Positions 15,921-24,390 of a stretch of DNA of 43,028 nt are shown piece by piece. This stretch comes from an uncultured Massilia sp. (GTDB taxonomy: Bacteria > Pseudomonadota > Gammaproteobacteria > Burkholderiales > Burkholderiaceae_D), in NCBI GenBank assembly GCA_913777025.1, contig CAJYQM010000115.1, forward strand, positions 1 through 43,028, given 5' to 3'. The translations under genes and the position numbers were made by a program. The stretch's first letter is position 1. Every line of letters starts with the position of its first letter. The notes below the pieces were generated by a model. The model was given only the letters and a program-made list of their open reading frames with translations. It was not told the origin of the DNA and did no database searches.

Positions 15921-18017
15921 ATGCGACCCATCGTTCGCCTTGCCGTGTCCGCCGCGCTTGCCGGCCTCGGCGCCCTTGCCACCGCCCAGACCACGCCACC
16001 TGCGCCGGCCGCAGCGGCCACGCCCGCCGCCGAGCGCCCGGCCACGGCCTTCCCGTACACGCCCGGCCTGGACGTGAATTCGATGGACCGCAGCGCCGAC
16101 CCCTGCGTGGACTTCTACCAGTACGCTTGCGGCGGCTGGATGAAGAACAACCCGATCCCGGCCGACCAGGCGCGCTGGTCGGTGTACGGCAAGCTGGCCC
16201 AGGACAACCGGCGCTACCTGTGGGGCATCCTCGAAGACCTGGCCAAGCGCCAGGAAGGCCGCAGCGCCAGCCAGCAGAAGATCGGCGATTACTTCGGCGC
16301 CTGCATGGACGAGCGCGCGATCGAGGCGCGCGGCGCCGAACCGCTCAAACCCTATTTCGACCAGATCGCGGCCCTGCGTTCGAACCGTGACCTGCCGCGC
16401 CTGCTGGCGCGCCTGCACCTGTCGCTGGCCGATCCCGGCCTGTTCTTCGGTTTCGGCTCGAGCCAGGACTTCGGCGATTCCTCGCGCGTGATCGCCTTCG
16501 CCACCGCCGGCGGCCTGGGCCTGCCCGACCGCGATTCCTATCTCAAGCAGGATGCCAAGTCGCAGGACGTGCGCGCCAAGTACGTGACCCACATCGCCAA
16601 CACCTTCGCGCTGCTGGGCGATGCGCCCGAGGCGGCCAGGCGCAACGCCGAGCGCGTGATGGCAATGGAAACCACGCTGGCCAAGGCCTCGCTGTCGCGC
16701 GTCGACAAGCGCGACCCCTATAAACTGTTCCACAAGGTCGATGCGAAAGGCCTGCAGGCGCTGACCCCGGGCTTCGACTGGAACGCCTACCTGCTTGAAC
16801 TCGGCCAGGGCAAGCAGAAGACCTTCAACGTCACCGAGCCGGCCTTTTTCAAGGCGCTGGCCAAGCTGTGGCAGGGCCAGGACATCGATGCGACCCGCAC
16901 CTACCTGCGCTGGCATGTGGCGCGCATCATGTCGCCGGCCCTGTCGTCGACCTTCGACCAGGAGCACTTCGCCTTCTTCAGCCAGACCCTGCGCGGCGTG
17001 CAGCAGCAACAGCCGCGCTGGAAGCGCTGCGTGGCGCTGGTCGACCGCCAGCTGGGCGAGGCGCTGGGCCAGGAATTCGTCAGCCGCGCGTTCTCGCCGG
17101 AGCTGAAGGAAAAGTCGCTGCACATGACGCGCCAGATCGAAACGGCGATGAAGAAGGACATCGACTCGCTGGAGTGGATGAGCCCCGACACCAAGAAGCG
17201 CGCCCAGGAAAAGCTGGCCGCCATCGTCAACAAGATCGGCTACCCGGACAAATGGCGCGACTACGGCGCCTACACCGTCAAGCCGGGCGACTTTGCCGGC
17301 AACGTCGAGCGCGGCAACATGTTCGAGCAGCGGCGCGACCTGGCCAAGATCGGCAAGCCGCTCGACCGCAGCGAGTGGGGCATGACGCCGCCGACGGTGA
17401 ACGCCTATTTCAATCCGCAGATGAACGACATCAACTTCCCGGCCGGCGTGCTGCAACCGCCGCTGTTCGACCCGAAGATGGATGACGCCCCGAACTACGG
17501 CAACACCGGCGGCACCATCGGCCACGAACTCACTCACGCCTTCGATGACGAAGGCCGCCAGTTCGACGCCAAGGGCAACCTGAAGGATTGGTGGACCAAG
17601 AAGGATGCCAAGGAATACGAAGAGCGCGCCCAGTGCATCGTCGACCAGTACGCCCAGTACACGGTCGTCGACGACATCAAGATCAACAGCAAGCTGACCC
17701 TGGGCGAGGACATCGCCGACCTGGGCGGCCTGATCCTGGGCTGGATGGCCTGGCAGGAAGAGATGGCGTCGATGCCGCAGAAGGCCCAGCCGCGCGACGG
17801 CTTCACGCCGGAGCAGCGCTTCTTCATCGGCAATGCACAATGGGCCTGCGAAAACGACCGCCCAGAAAACCTGCGCGTAACGGCGATGACCGACCCTCAC
17901 TCGCCCGGCAAGTTCCGCGTGAACGGGCTGGTGGTGAACATGCCGCAGTTCCAGCAAGCGTTCAACTGCAAGCCGGGCCAGCCGATGGTGAAGGAAAAGC
18001 GTTGCCGCGTCTGGTGA
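15921..18017 (+). CDS. M13-family metallopeptidase (neprilysin/PepO-like)
   Basis: The product has 698 residues. A signal peptide (MRPIVRLAVSAALAGLGALATA) is followed by a Pro/Ala-rich linker. The M13 N-terminal domain begins at DPCVDFYQYACGGW. The catalytic domain holds the zinc motif HELTH at 535-539 (HExxH), the third zinc ligand Glu596 in GEDIADLGG, and the substrate-binding NAYFNPQMNDINFPAG. It ends with the family's C-terminal tryptophan (CRVW). It is a zinc endopeptidase cleaving oligopeptides in the periplasm or outside the cell. ATG at 15921 was chosen because the signal peptide starts there and AGGA lies 10 bases before; longer in-frame starts overlap the previous terminator region. 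Confidence 0.96.
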   Translation: MRPIVRLAVSAALAGLGALATAQTTPPAPAAAATPAAERPATAFPYTPGLDVNSMDRSADPCVDFYQYACGGWMKNNPIPADQARWSVYGKLAQDNRRYLWGILEDLAKRQEGRSASQQKIGDYFGACMDERAIEARGAEPLKPYFDQIAALRSNRDLPRLLARLHLSLADPGLFFGFGSSQDFGDSSRVIAFATAGGLGLPDRDSYLKQDAKSQDVRAKYVTHIANTFALLGDAPEAARRNAERVMAMETTLAKASLSRVDKRDPYKLFHKVDAKGLQALTPGFDWNAYLLELGQGKQKTFNVTEPAFFKALAKLWQGQDIDATRTYLRWHVARIMSPALSSTFDQEHFAFFSQTLRGVQQQQPRWKRCVALVDRQLGEALGQEFVSRAFSPELKEKSLHMTRQIETAMKKDIDSLEWMSPDTKKRAQEKLAAIVNKIGYPDKWRDYGAYTVKPGDFAGNVERGNMFEQRRDLAKIGKPLDRSEWGMTPPTVNAYFNPQMNDINFPAGVLQPPLFDPKMDDAPNYGNTGGTIGHELTHAFDDEGRQFDAKGNLKDWWTKKDAKEYEERAQCIVDQYAQYTVVDDIKINSKLTLGEDIADLGGLILGWMAWQEEMASMPQKAQPRDGFTPEQRFFIGNAQWACENDRPENLRVTAMTDPHSPGKFRVNGLVVNMPQFQQAFNCKPGQPMVKEKRCRVW

Positions 18018-18040
18018 TGTGATTCAGGCTTTATGAGTAA

Positions 18041-18064
18041 CAACGCCACCCTCGGGTGGCGTTG
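18041..18064. terminator. Hairpin between the M13 peptidase and hemerythrin genes
   Basis: CAACGCCACCC-TC-GGGTGGCGTTG is a strong 11-bp stem between convergent genes and could serve both. The T tracts are short (TCG on plus, TTACTC on minus). Confidence 0.7.
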
Positions 18065-18091
18065 TCGTAGCTGGTGCAAGCTCGGGCGGCT

Positions 18092-18601
18092 TCAATGGCG
18101 TACGCCCAGCTTGCCGAACCGGGCCTGCATGTGCACCAGGTTGGCTTCGAACATCTGCATCTCCAGCGCGATGGCGCTCAGGTCCAGGTTGGCCAGTTCC
18201 AGCATGGGGAACAGTTCCTCTTCCTCTTCGCGGATGTGGGCCAGGAGCGCTTCGATCATGTCGCGCATCAAGCCGTCGGCACGCGCTTCGCCCAGGTGCA
18301 TGTCCTGCAGCACGGCCAGCATGTCGTCGACGTTCAGGTGCTCTTCCTCGAAGTGGGCAACCAGGTTCGGTTCGATCTTGCGCACGCCGGGATAGAACAC
18401 CGATTCCTCGAGCCGCGAATGGGTGTAGACGGCGCGCAGCAATTGCTCCGCAGCTTGGTGCCGGACGTCGAGGCTGTGACCGTTGAAAAATTTATCCGCC
18501 AGCTTGCGGATCATGTCATGGTCGCGGCGCAGGGTCTGGATCGGACTCTCGGCGAACGCATCGCGTGGCCGCCGCTGGGTGGGATAGTGGATGCTTGCCA
18601 T
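18092..18601 (-). CDS. Hemerythrin HHE-domain protein
   Basis: The product has 169 residues, a four-helix HHE domain. Candidate di-iron ligands are His28 (RRDHDMIRK), His61 and Glu65 (HSRLEE), His88 with Asp92 (EEEHLNVDD), and His122 and Glu126 (AHIREEEEELFP). Such cytoplasmic proteins bind oxygen, sense redox state or help repair nitrosative damage to iron centres; which applies here is unknown. The start at 18601 is fixed by AGGAG a few bases before it; an upstream in-frame ATG at 18619 lies before that ribosome-binding site. It follows the SRPBCC gene on the same strand, but a terminator intervenes. Confidence 0.92.
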   Translation of the reverse strand: MASIHYPTQRRPRDAFAESPIQTLRRDHDMIRKLADKFFNGHSLDVRHQAAEQLLRAVYTHSRLEESVFYPGVRKIEPNLVAHFEEEHLNVDDMLAVLQDMHLGEARADGLMRDMIEALLAHIREEEEELFPMLELANLDLSAIALEMQMFEANLVHMQARFGKLGVRH

Positions 18602-18676
18602 GGTTTCTCCTGTTGACATGAAACCATGTTAGTCCTGAAATACCCTGGTGCTCGGTGCGTTTGGTCACAAAATGTA

Positions 18677-18702
18677 AAAACGCCGCACAAGACGGCGTTT
18701 TG
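18677..18702 (-). terminator. Intrinsic terminator of the SRPBCC gene
   Basis: AAAACGCCG pairs with CGGCGTTTT around an ACAAGA-type loop. On the minus strand a run of five T residues follows. It lies 15 bases after the SRPBCC stop. Confidence 0.85.
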
Positions 18703-18717
18703 TCAGACGTTCGATGC

Positions 18718-19263
18718 TTAATGCTGAGAAATACTGCCGCGCCAGCCACCGGTTTCGCTACCGCGTTTTTCCAGCAGGTCCTTGAACTTCTGCAGGTTAC
18801 CGCGGGTTTCCATGCGCACGGCGCCGAAGGCGTCACCCAGTTTTTCCAGCGGGCCTTCCGGCTGGTAATCCATCTGCAGGGCGATGCGGGTCAGGTTGTC
18901 GGAAATCTTGTGGAAGGTCACGACGCCGCCGTTCGGCACGCCGCTGGTGCTGCGCCAGGCGATGCGCTTGTCCGGGATCTGTTCGGTGATCTCGACATCC
19001 CACTCTTTCTCTTCGCCGGCGACGTTGGCTTTCCAGTGCAGGTGCTTGTCGTCGATCTGGCGGATTTCATGGACGCTGGCCATGAATTGCGGGAAATCCT
19101 CGAACTGGGTCCACTGGTTGTAGGCAGTGCTTACCGGCACGTTGACTTCGATCGTTTCGACGATCGACGAATCCATGCCCGATCCGCGGTTCTTTTTCAT
19201 TTGCTTCGACAGCATCATGCCGCCCACGGCCAGGGCCGCAACAGTAACGACTCGATTCAGCAT
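18718..19263 (-). CDS. SRPBCC-family (polyketide cyclase/START-like) protein with N-terminal membrane anchor
   Basis: The product has 181 residues. A short hydrophobic N-terminus (MLNRVVTVAALAVGGMMLSK) resembles a signal anchor. Residues ~33-165 form an SRPBCC/coenzyme-Q-binding-like domain, with VETIEVNVPVSTAYNQWTQF and FEDFPQFMASVHEIRQ near the start. The helix-grip fold binds hydrophobic ligands; the ligand here is unknown. The start is supported by AAGGAG shortly before the ATG. Proteins of this type are often found near stress and general-maintenance genes in Oxalobacteraceae, but I draw no functional conclusion from that. Confidence 0.88.
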   Translation of the reverse strand: MLNRVVTVAALAVGGMMLSKQMKKNRGSGMDSSIVETIEVNVPVSTAYNQWTQFEDFPQFMASVHEIRQIDDKHLHWKANVAGEEKEWDVEITEQIPDKRIAWRSTSGVPNGGVVTFHKISDNLTRIALQMDYQPEGPLEKLGDAFGAVRMETRGNLQKFKDLLEKRGSETGGWRGSISQH

Positions 19264-19461
19264 TCTTATCTCCTTATTGCAGAAACGCGCTTTGCGATTG
19301 ACAACAAAGGCCCGAGGCGCGCAGCACGGATGCTCGCGGGTCGGGCCACCTCGAAAACATATCTGTCGTCAAAATTACGGCAATTGCTGTCTTCGTGGCG
19401 CTCTGGAGCCGTGTGGAAAGTTTTTGGTGGCAAGAGAAACGCCTCGCTACGCTTGTTGTGA

Positions 19462-19481
19462 TACTGTATATATCATCAGTA
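19462..19481 (+). promoter_or_regulatory. LexA (SOS) box upstream of uvrD
   Basis: TACTGTATATATCATCAGTA matches 17 of 20 positions of the E. coli consensus TACTG(TA)5CAGTA, with perfect outer TACTG/CAGTA arms. It ends 53 bases before the uvrD start. E. coli uvrD is a known LexA-regulated gene, which supports the call. The rest of 19264-19533 shows no gene. Confidence 0.82.
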
Positions 19482-19521
19482 AAAATGCCGGGGCGTCCCA
19501 GCCGCCAGCCTGTCGCGACGG

Positions 19522-19527
19522 TATAAT
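19522..19527 (+). promoter_or_regulatory. Candidate -10 element of uvrD, implying a leaderless message
   Basis: Perfect TATAAT ending 6 bases before the ATG, so the predicted start of transcription falls at or next to the A of ATG. The -35 region is weak. There is no Shine-Dalgarno sequence (GTCCCC precedes the ATG). Confidence 0.5.
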
Positions 19528-19533
19528 GTCCCC

Positions 19534-21852
19534 ATGAATCTCCTCGACAACCTGAATCCAGAACAGCTTGCGGCTGTCACCTTGCCCCAACAAAGCGCCC
19601 TGATCCTGGCCGGCGCCGGTTCCGGCAAGACCCGGGTGCTGACTACCCGTATCGCCTGGCTGCTGACCAGCGGGCAAGTGTCGCCGGCCGGCATCATGGC
19701 GGTGACCTTCACCAACAAGGCCGCGAAGGAAATGCTGACCCGCTTGTCGAGCATGCTGCCGGTGAACACGCGCGGCATGTGGATCGGAACTTTCCACGGC
19801 CTGTGCAACCGCCTGCTGCGCACGCACTACCGCGATGCCGCGCTGCCGCAGACCTTCCAGATCCTCGATTCACAGGATCAGTTGTCGATGATTAAGCGCA
19901 TGCTGAAGGCACTGAACGTCGACGACGAGAAGTACCCGGCCAAGGACTTGATGTACTTCATCAACAACAACAAGGACCAGGGCCTGCGCGCGGCCGACGT
20001 CGAAGCCTACGACCAGGTCCAGCGCCGCATGGTCGAGCTGTACGATCTCTACGACCAGCAATGCCAGCGCGAGGGCGTGGTCGATTTCGCGGAACTGCTG
20101 CTGCGCGCCTACGAGCTGCTGCAGCGCAATCACCCGCTGCGCCAGCACTACCAGATGCGCTTCCGCCATATCCTGGTCGACGAGTTCCAGGATACCAACG
20201 ACCTGCAGTACAACCTGCTGAAATTGCTTGCCGGCCATGGCGAGCCGCGTGGCGGCGCCATCTTCGCCGTGGGCGACGACGACCAGAGCATCTATGCCTT
20301 CCGCGGCGCCAACGTCGGCAACATGCAGGCCTTCGAGCGCGACTTCGAAGTCAAGAACCTGATCAAGCTGGAGCAGAACTACCGTTCGCACGGCCACATC
20401 CTCGACAGCGCCAACTTCCTGATCGCCAATAACACGAAGCGCTTGGGGAAAAACCTGCGCACGGACGCGGGGCAGGGCGAGCAGGTACGCGTGTATGAAG
20501 CCTCGTCCGACCTGGAAGAGGCGCAGTGGATCATCGACGAGTCCAAGAGCCTGATGGCCGAGGGCATGTCGAGGAGCGAAATCGCGATCCTGTACCGCTC
20601 GAACGCCCAGAGCCGGGTGATCGAGCACGCGCTGTTCGCCGCCGGCCTGCCGTACACCGTGTATGGCGGCCTGCGCTACTTCCAGCGCGCCGAGGTCAAG
20701 CACGCCATCGCCTACCTGCAGCTGATGGACAACCCGCACAACGACTCGGCCTTCCTGCGCGTGGTCAATTTCCCGACCCGCGGCATCGGCGCGCGCTCGA
20801 TCGAGCAGCTGCAAATGGCGGCCGAGGCGCATCGCTGCTCGCTGTACGCGGCCGTGCCCTACATGACGGGCAAGGCCGGCACGTCGCTGGGCAACTTCGT
20901 CAAGCTGATCGAAAGCGCGCGCTTCGAGACCCAGCAGTTGCCCTTGCCGGAAATGGTGCGGGTGGTGCTGGAGCGCAGCACGCTGCTGACCCATTACGAG
21001 AAGGAAAAAGAGGGCCAGGAACGCATCGAGAACTTGCAGCAGATGGTCGGCGCAGCCACCCAGTTCGTGCAGGAAGAGGGATTTGGCGCCCACGCGCCGG
21101 CCCACCTCGGCCCGCAGGCGATTGCCAGCAGCGGCGAAGCCATCGTGAACGCCGATGGCGTCGAGCTGATCGAGGCCGATGCGCCGCTGGCCACGGTGAT
21201 GTCGCCGCTGTCGGCTTTCCTGGCGCATGCTTCGCTGGAAGCGGGCGATGCCCAGGCCCAGGCCGGCCAGGACGCGATGCAGCTGATGACCGTGCACTCG
21301 GCCAAGGGCCTGGAGTTCGACGCCGTGTTCATCACCGGCATCGAGGAAGGCCTGTTCCCGCACGAGAGCAGCGCGCGCGAAATGGATGGCGTGGACGAGG
21401 AACGGCGCCTGATGTACGTGGCGATCACGCGCGCCCGGCGCCGCCTGTACATGAGCTTTACCCAGCAGCGCATGCTGCACGGCCAGACCCGCTTCAACAT
21501 GAAGTCGCGCTTCTTCGACGAATTGCCGGAAGAATCGCTGAAATGGCTGTCGCCGCGCGTGCAGACCAACTGGTTTGCCGGCCGCAAGTCGACCACGGCC
21601 TGGGACGACGCCAACTTCCGCGAAGGCGGCAGCGACAACCTGATTGCACAGCAGATCACCCAGAAGTCCGACAGCGGCAAGGGCAGCGGCTGGCGCATCG
21701 GGGAGACGGTCAGCCATGCGCGCTTCGGCGAGGGCGTGATCGTGACGATCGAAGGCGGGGGCGGCGATACGCGCGCACGCATCAATTTCGGCGCGGCGGG
21801 GATGAAGGTGCTGGACCTGTCTGTGGCGAAGCTGGAACGGGTCAGCCGTTGA
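19534..21852 (+). CDS. uvrD: DNA helicase II (UvrD/PcrA-type, superfamily 1A)
   Basis: The product has 772 residues. It carries the SF1 motifs: Walker A AGAGSGKT at 26-33, motif Ia VTFTNKAAKEM, motif II VDEFQDTN, motif III GDDDQSIYAFRGA, motif IV with EQNYRS, motif V TVHSAKGLEFD and motif VI YVAITRARRRLY. The C-terminal ~60 residues (GETVSHARFGEGVIVTIEG) form the tudor-like domain that binds RNA polymerase or DNA in UvrD/PcrA. It is a 3'-5' helicase acting in nucleotide-excision and mismatch repair. A LexA box upstream points to SOS induction. A palindromic repeat begins 22 bases after the stop. Confidence 0.95.
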   Translation: MNLLDNLNPEQLAAVTLPQQSALILAGAGSGKTRVLTTRIAWLLTSGQVSPAGIMAVTFTNKAAKEMLTRLSSMLPVNTRGMWIGTFHGLCNRLLRTHYRDAALPQTFQILDSQDQLSMIKRMLKALNVDDEKYPAKDLMYFINNNKDQGLRAADVEAYDQVQRRMVELYDLYDQQCQREGVVDFAELLLRAYELLQRNHPLRQHYQMRFRHILVDEFQDTNDLQYNLLKLLAGHGEPRGGAIFAVGDDDQSIYAFRGANVGNMQAFERDFEVKNLIKLEQNYRSHGHILDSANFLIANNTKRLGKNLRTDAGQGEQVRVYEASSDLEEAQWIIDESKSLMAEGMSRSEIAILYRSNAQSRVIEHALFAAGLPYTVYGGLRYFQRAEVKHAIAYLQLMDNPHNDSAFLRVVNFPTRGIGARSIEQLQMAAEAHRCSLYAAVPYMTGKAGTSLGNFVKLIESARFETQQLPLPEMVRVVLERSTLLTHYEKEKEGQERIENLQQMVGAATQFVQEEGFGAHAPAHLGPQAIASSGEAIVNADGVELIEADAPLATVMSPLSAFLAHASLEAGDAQAQAGQDAMQLMTVHSAKGLEFDAVFITGIEEGLFPHESSAREMDGVDEERRLMYVAITRARRRLYMSFTQQRMLHGQTRFNMKSRFFDELPEESLKWLSPRVQTNWFAGRKSTTAWDDANFREGGSDNLIAQQITQKSDSGKGSGWRIGETVSHARFGEGVIVTIEGGGGDTRARINFGAAGMKVLDLSVAKLERVSR

Positions 21853-21873
21853 TCCGTCTGTTCAGGCGGGATT

Positions 21874-21958
21874 TGAACGCGTGGACGGCAGAGCCGTCCA
21901 CCCTACCGCAAGGCATGCACCGCAGGTAGGGTGGACGGGTTCCCCGTCCACGCGTTCA
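21874..21958. repeat. REP-like palindromic element, copy A
   Basis: This 85-base imperfect palindrome has outer arms TGAACGCGTGGACGG (21874-21888) and CCGTCCACGCGTTCA (21944-21958), and inner arms CCGTCCACCCTACC (21894-21907) and GGTAGGGTGGACGG (21925-21938). Each half can also fold alone: GTGGACGGC-AGA-GCCGTCCAC and GTGGACGGG-TTC-CCCGTCCAC. A second copy is at 27165-27251. It lies between the convergent uvrD and BPSS1780 genes. Confidence 0.9.
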
Positions 21959-21981
21959 TGCGGCGCGTGCGAACCGCGCCA

Positions 21982-22752
21982 TCAAGCCGGCTGCATGTCC
22001 TTCTCGCCCGGCTTGCCGAAAATCGCCGTGTACCCCGCGTACATCGCGCACTGCAGCAGCAGCACGAACAGGAACATCAGCCACATCATGACGACCCGTC
22101 CGACCGACGCGTTGCCGAAGATGAGCGCGATCACCGTCATCACGCCCAGGAAGATGGCGAACCACGACACCAGCATCACCACGAATACCCGCGCGGTGCG
22201 CACCACGGCGAAGAAGCTGTAGAACGCGGCCTTGCCCGGCCCCATGTGCTTCCAGTAGGTGAGCGGGGCGGTGAAGCACAGCGTGACCATGACGGCGATG
22301 TCGAGCAGGAACAGGCCGAACAGCGGCAGCATGTCCATGGCGGACACTTCCGGCGGATTCTTCGGATCGGCCGCCGCCTTGCTCATCTTTTCCACCAGCT
22401 CCTGGATGCCCAGCAACTGGGTGATGATCATCAGCACGATGGCGACCGCAAAATAGATCAGCCCGACCTTGCACAACGAGGCCAGCGCCGGCTGGCGGAA
22501 GCCCGTCAGCAGCACCGCCGGGGTGACCCGGGCGCCGTTCTCGATCATCAGGCAAGCCTGCATGAAGGCCATCGAGAACGAAGGGACCAGCACCACCGCC
22601 ACCACCGGCCCGATGAGGGGCACGGCCGAGAGGGCGATGCTGATCAGGATGTTGGCGAACAGGAGGGTCGTCAGTGCGGCCGGCTGTTTGCGAAACAGGC
22701 CGGTGCCCTGTTTCAGCCAGTCCCAGCCGGTGCTTGCGGGCAGGTTGTTCAT
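21982..22752 (-). CDS. BPSS1780-family multi-pass membrane protein
   Basis: The product has 256 residues with about six hydrophobic segments (e.g. around 28-55, 95-115, 145-165, 185-235). The N-terminus ([18 protein letters not shown]) and [19 protein letters not shown] are typical of the BPSS1780 family, a betaproteobacterial membrane protein of unknown function. Its ATG overlaps the thrB stop (ATGA), so it is translationally coupled to homoserine kinase, a recurring arrangement in Burkholderiales. It may be related to membrane transport, but nothing in the sequence proves this. Confidence 0.9.
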   Translation of the reverse strand: MNNLPASTGWDWLKQGTGLFRKQPAALTTLLFANILISIALSAVPLIGPVVAVVLVPSFSMAFMQACLMIENGARVTPAVLLTGFRQPALASLCKVGLIYFAVAIVLMIITQLLGIQELVEKMSKAAADPKNPPEVSAMDMLPLFGLFLLDIAVMVTLCFTAPLTYWKHMGPGKAAFYSFFAVVRTARVFVVMLVSWFAIFLGVMTVIALIFGNASVGRVVMMWLMFLFVLLLQCAMYAGYTAIFGKPGEKDMQPA

Positions 22753-23708
22753 GCTGTCAGGCGAGGTGCGGGGGTGTCGATGCGTTGGCGCAGGACGCGC
22801 TCGAAGTGGGTCGGATCGTGTGGCGTCAACATCTCGGCCGCACGCGGCTTGTACAGATCATACAGGCGCGACACCCAGAACCGCAGCGCGGCCGCGCGCA
22901 GCATGGGTTGCCAGGCGTCCTGCTCGGCCTGCGTGAAGGGCCGCGCCGCGTGATAGGCGCGGGTGAGGGCGACGGCGCGCGCTTCGTCCAGCACGCCCGT
23001 GTCGAGATCGATGCACCAGTCGTTGACGGTCACCGCGATGTCGAACAGCCAAGTGTCCCAGCCGGCGAAATAAAAATCGAAGCAGCCGGAGAGCTTGTCG
23101 CCGACGAACATCACGTTGTTGCGGAACAGGTCGGCGTGCACCGGACCGCGCTGCAGCGCGCGATACGTTTCGCTACGGGCAAAATCCTGCTGGAACGCCA
23201 GCTCCGCGCGCAGCAGTTCCGCAGTCGGCGCATCGAGCTGGGGCAGGATGGACGGGACCGTCTCGGTCCACCAGTCCAGGCCGCGCAGGTTGGGCTGGTG
23301 CAGGTCGAAATCGCGGCCGGCCAGGTGCATCCGGGCCAGCATGGCGCCGACTTCGGCGCAGTGCACCGGTTGCGGGTCCATCTGCGAGGCACCTTCGAGC
23401 TTGCTCACGATGATGGCCGGCTTGCCGTGCAGGCCCACCACCAGTTCGCCATGCACGGTCGGCACCGGGGCCGGCACCGGCACGCCGCGCTCGGCCAGGT
23501 GGCGCATCAATTGCACATAGAAGGGCAATTGCTCGAAGCCGAGGTTTTCGAAAATGGTGAGGACGAACTCGCCGCGTTCTGTCGTCAGGAAGAAATTAGT
23601 GTTTTCAATGCCGCTGGCGATGCCTCGCAAGTCGAGGGCTTTGCCGAGGGGAAACTGCGTGATCCACTGGGACAGGTCGTCCAGTGTGACCGAGGTGAAC
23701 ACTGCCAT
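22749..23708 (-). CDS. thrB: Homoserine kinase, type II (aminoglycoside-phosphotransferase fold)
   Basis: The product has 319 residues, in line with ThrB type II. An N-terminal lobe ([29 protein letters not shown]) binds ATP. The catalytic loop is VHADLFRNN with Asp193, and a downstream [15 protein letters not shown] carries the metal-binding Asp. It phosphorylates homoserine to O-phosphohomoserine in threonine synthesis, in the cytoplasm. It belongs to the protein-kinase-like family, unlike the GHMP-type ThrB of E. coli. The first gene of a coupled pair with the BPSS1780 protein. The leader is short, with the DUF2782 gene 62 bases upstream on the same strand. Confidence 0.95.
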   Translation of the reverse strand: MAVFTSVTLDDLSQWITQFPLGKALDLRGIASGIENTNFFLTTERGEFVLTIFENLGFEQLPFYVQLMRHLAERGVPVPAPVPTVHGELVVGLHGKPAIIVSKLEGASQMDPQPVHCAEVGAMLARMHLAGRDFDLHQPNLRGLDWWTETVPSILPQLDAPTAELLRAELAFQQDFARSETYRALQRGPVHADLFRNNVMFVGDKLSGCFDFYFAGWDTWLFDIAVTVNDWCIDLDTGVLDEARAVALTRAYHAARPFTQAEQDAWQPMLRAAALRFWVSRLYDLYKPRAAEMLTPHDPTHFERVLRQRIDTPAPRLTA

Positions 23709-23770
23709 TAAAGTTTAACTAGGAATGAGGGTCGCTGTAACGGCCGCGCAAGGCGGCCCCGGTTGACGGC

Positions 23771-24208
23771 TTACTTCTTCCCCGGTTCGGCGGTAGCCGG
23801 CATGGGAGGAGGCGGCGGCACGTCGGCCGCGGTCGGGGTGTTCTGGCCGGCATCGTTCGTGGCGCGCCGCTTGCCCGACAGGTCGAACTCGCCCACTTTC
23901 CACTGCGGTGCGCGGATCGAATTGGTCTGCGCATTGCCGGGCTGGCTGTTCGGTTTCATGTAGTAATGGCTGCCGCCACTGGTGACTTCGACTTCGGTGA
24001 CCTGGCCGCCGTCGCGGCGCTCGACGATCTCGGTGCCGCGTTTCGGTGGGATATTGGTGACAGGCACGTCGCTGCCCGGTTCGATGCGCTGGGCATTCGC
24101 CGGCGGCGCCTGGTTCTGGCTCGATTGTCCGGTCTGGGCCAAAGCCAGGCCGCTCGATGCGGCCAGGAAAATCGCGAGGAATGTCAGGCTGGAGGATGTG
24201 CGCTGCAT
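23771..24208 (-). CDS. DUF2782-domain exported protein
   Basis: The product has 145 residues from ATG at 24208. A signal peptide (MQRTSSSLTFLAIFLAASSG, cleavage near ALAQ) is followed by a Gln/Pro-rich linker. A short DUF2782-type beta domain at ~50-90 reads GTEIVERRDGGQVTEVEVTS then GGSHYYMKP. A Pro-rich C-terminus (PPPPPMP) ends the protein. Function is unknown; the family commonly lies beside thrB and polA in betaproteobacteria. The start is chosen for AAGGTGACC before the ATG and because the signal peptide begins there; the frame extends upstream but without a signal-like start. Possibly first gene of a DUF2782-thrB-BPSS1780 operon. Confidence 0.85.
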   Translation of the reverse strand: MQRTSSSLTFLAIFLAASSGLALAQTGQSSQNQAPPANAQRIEPGSDVPVTNIPPKRGTEIVERRDGGQVTEVEVTSGGSHYYMKPNSQPGNAQTNSIRAPQWKVGEFDLSGKRRATNDAGQNTPTAADVPPPPPMPATAEPGKK

Positions 24209-24334
24209 GGTGGTCACCTTTGTCGTTTCGTCCATTTTAACAAACAGTGACAGATCCCTGTGAAAAGTCTCAAGCGTCCCCATCTGTGGTAGGCGAGGGG
24301 AACAGCCCTGTTGCGCTTTTCCCATCCCCGATTC

Positions 24335-24343
24335 TGCGATAAT
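24335..24343 (+). promoter_or_regulatory. Extended -10 promoter candidate of polA
   Basis: TGCGATAAT (TGn plus GATAAT), 47 bases before the polA ATG. No -35 with a good spacer is visible. The 182-base interval is shared with the divergent DUF2782 gene. Confidence 0.45.
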
Positions 24344-24390
24344 GGCGCACGTTTCGCCGTGCCGCCGCGGCTCACCTGATTTTCGTTTCC

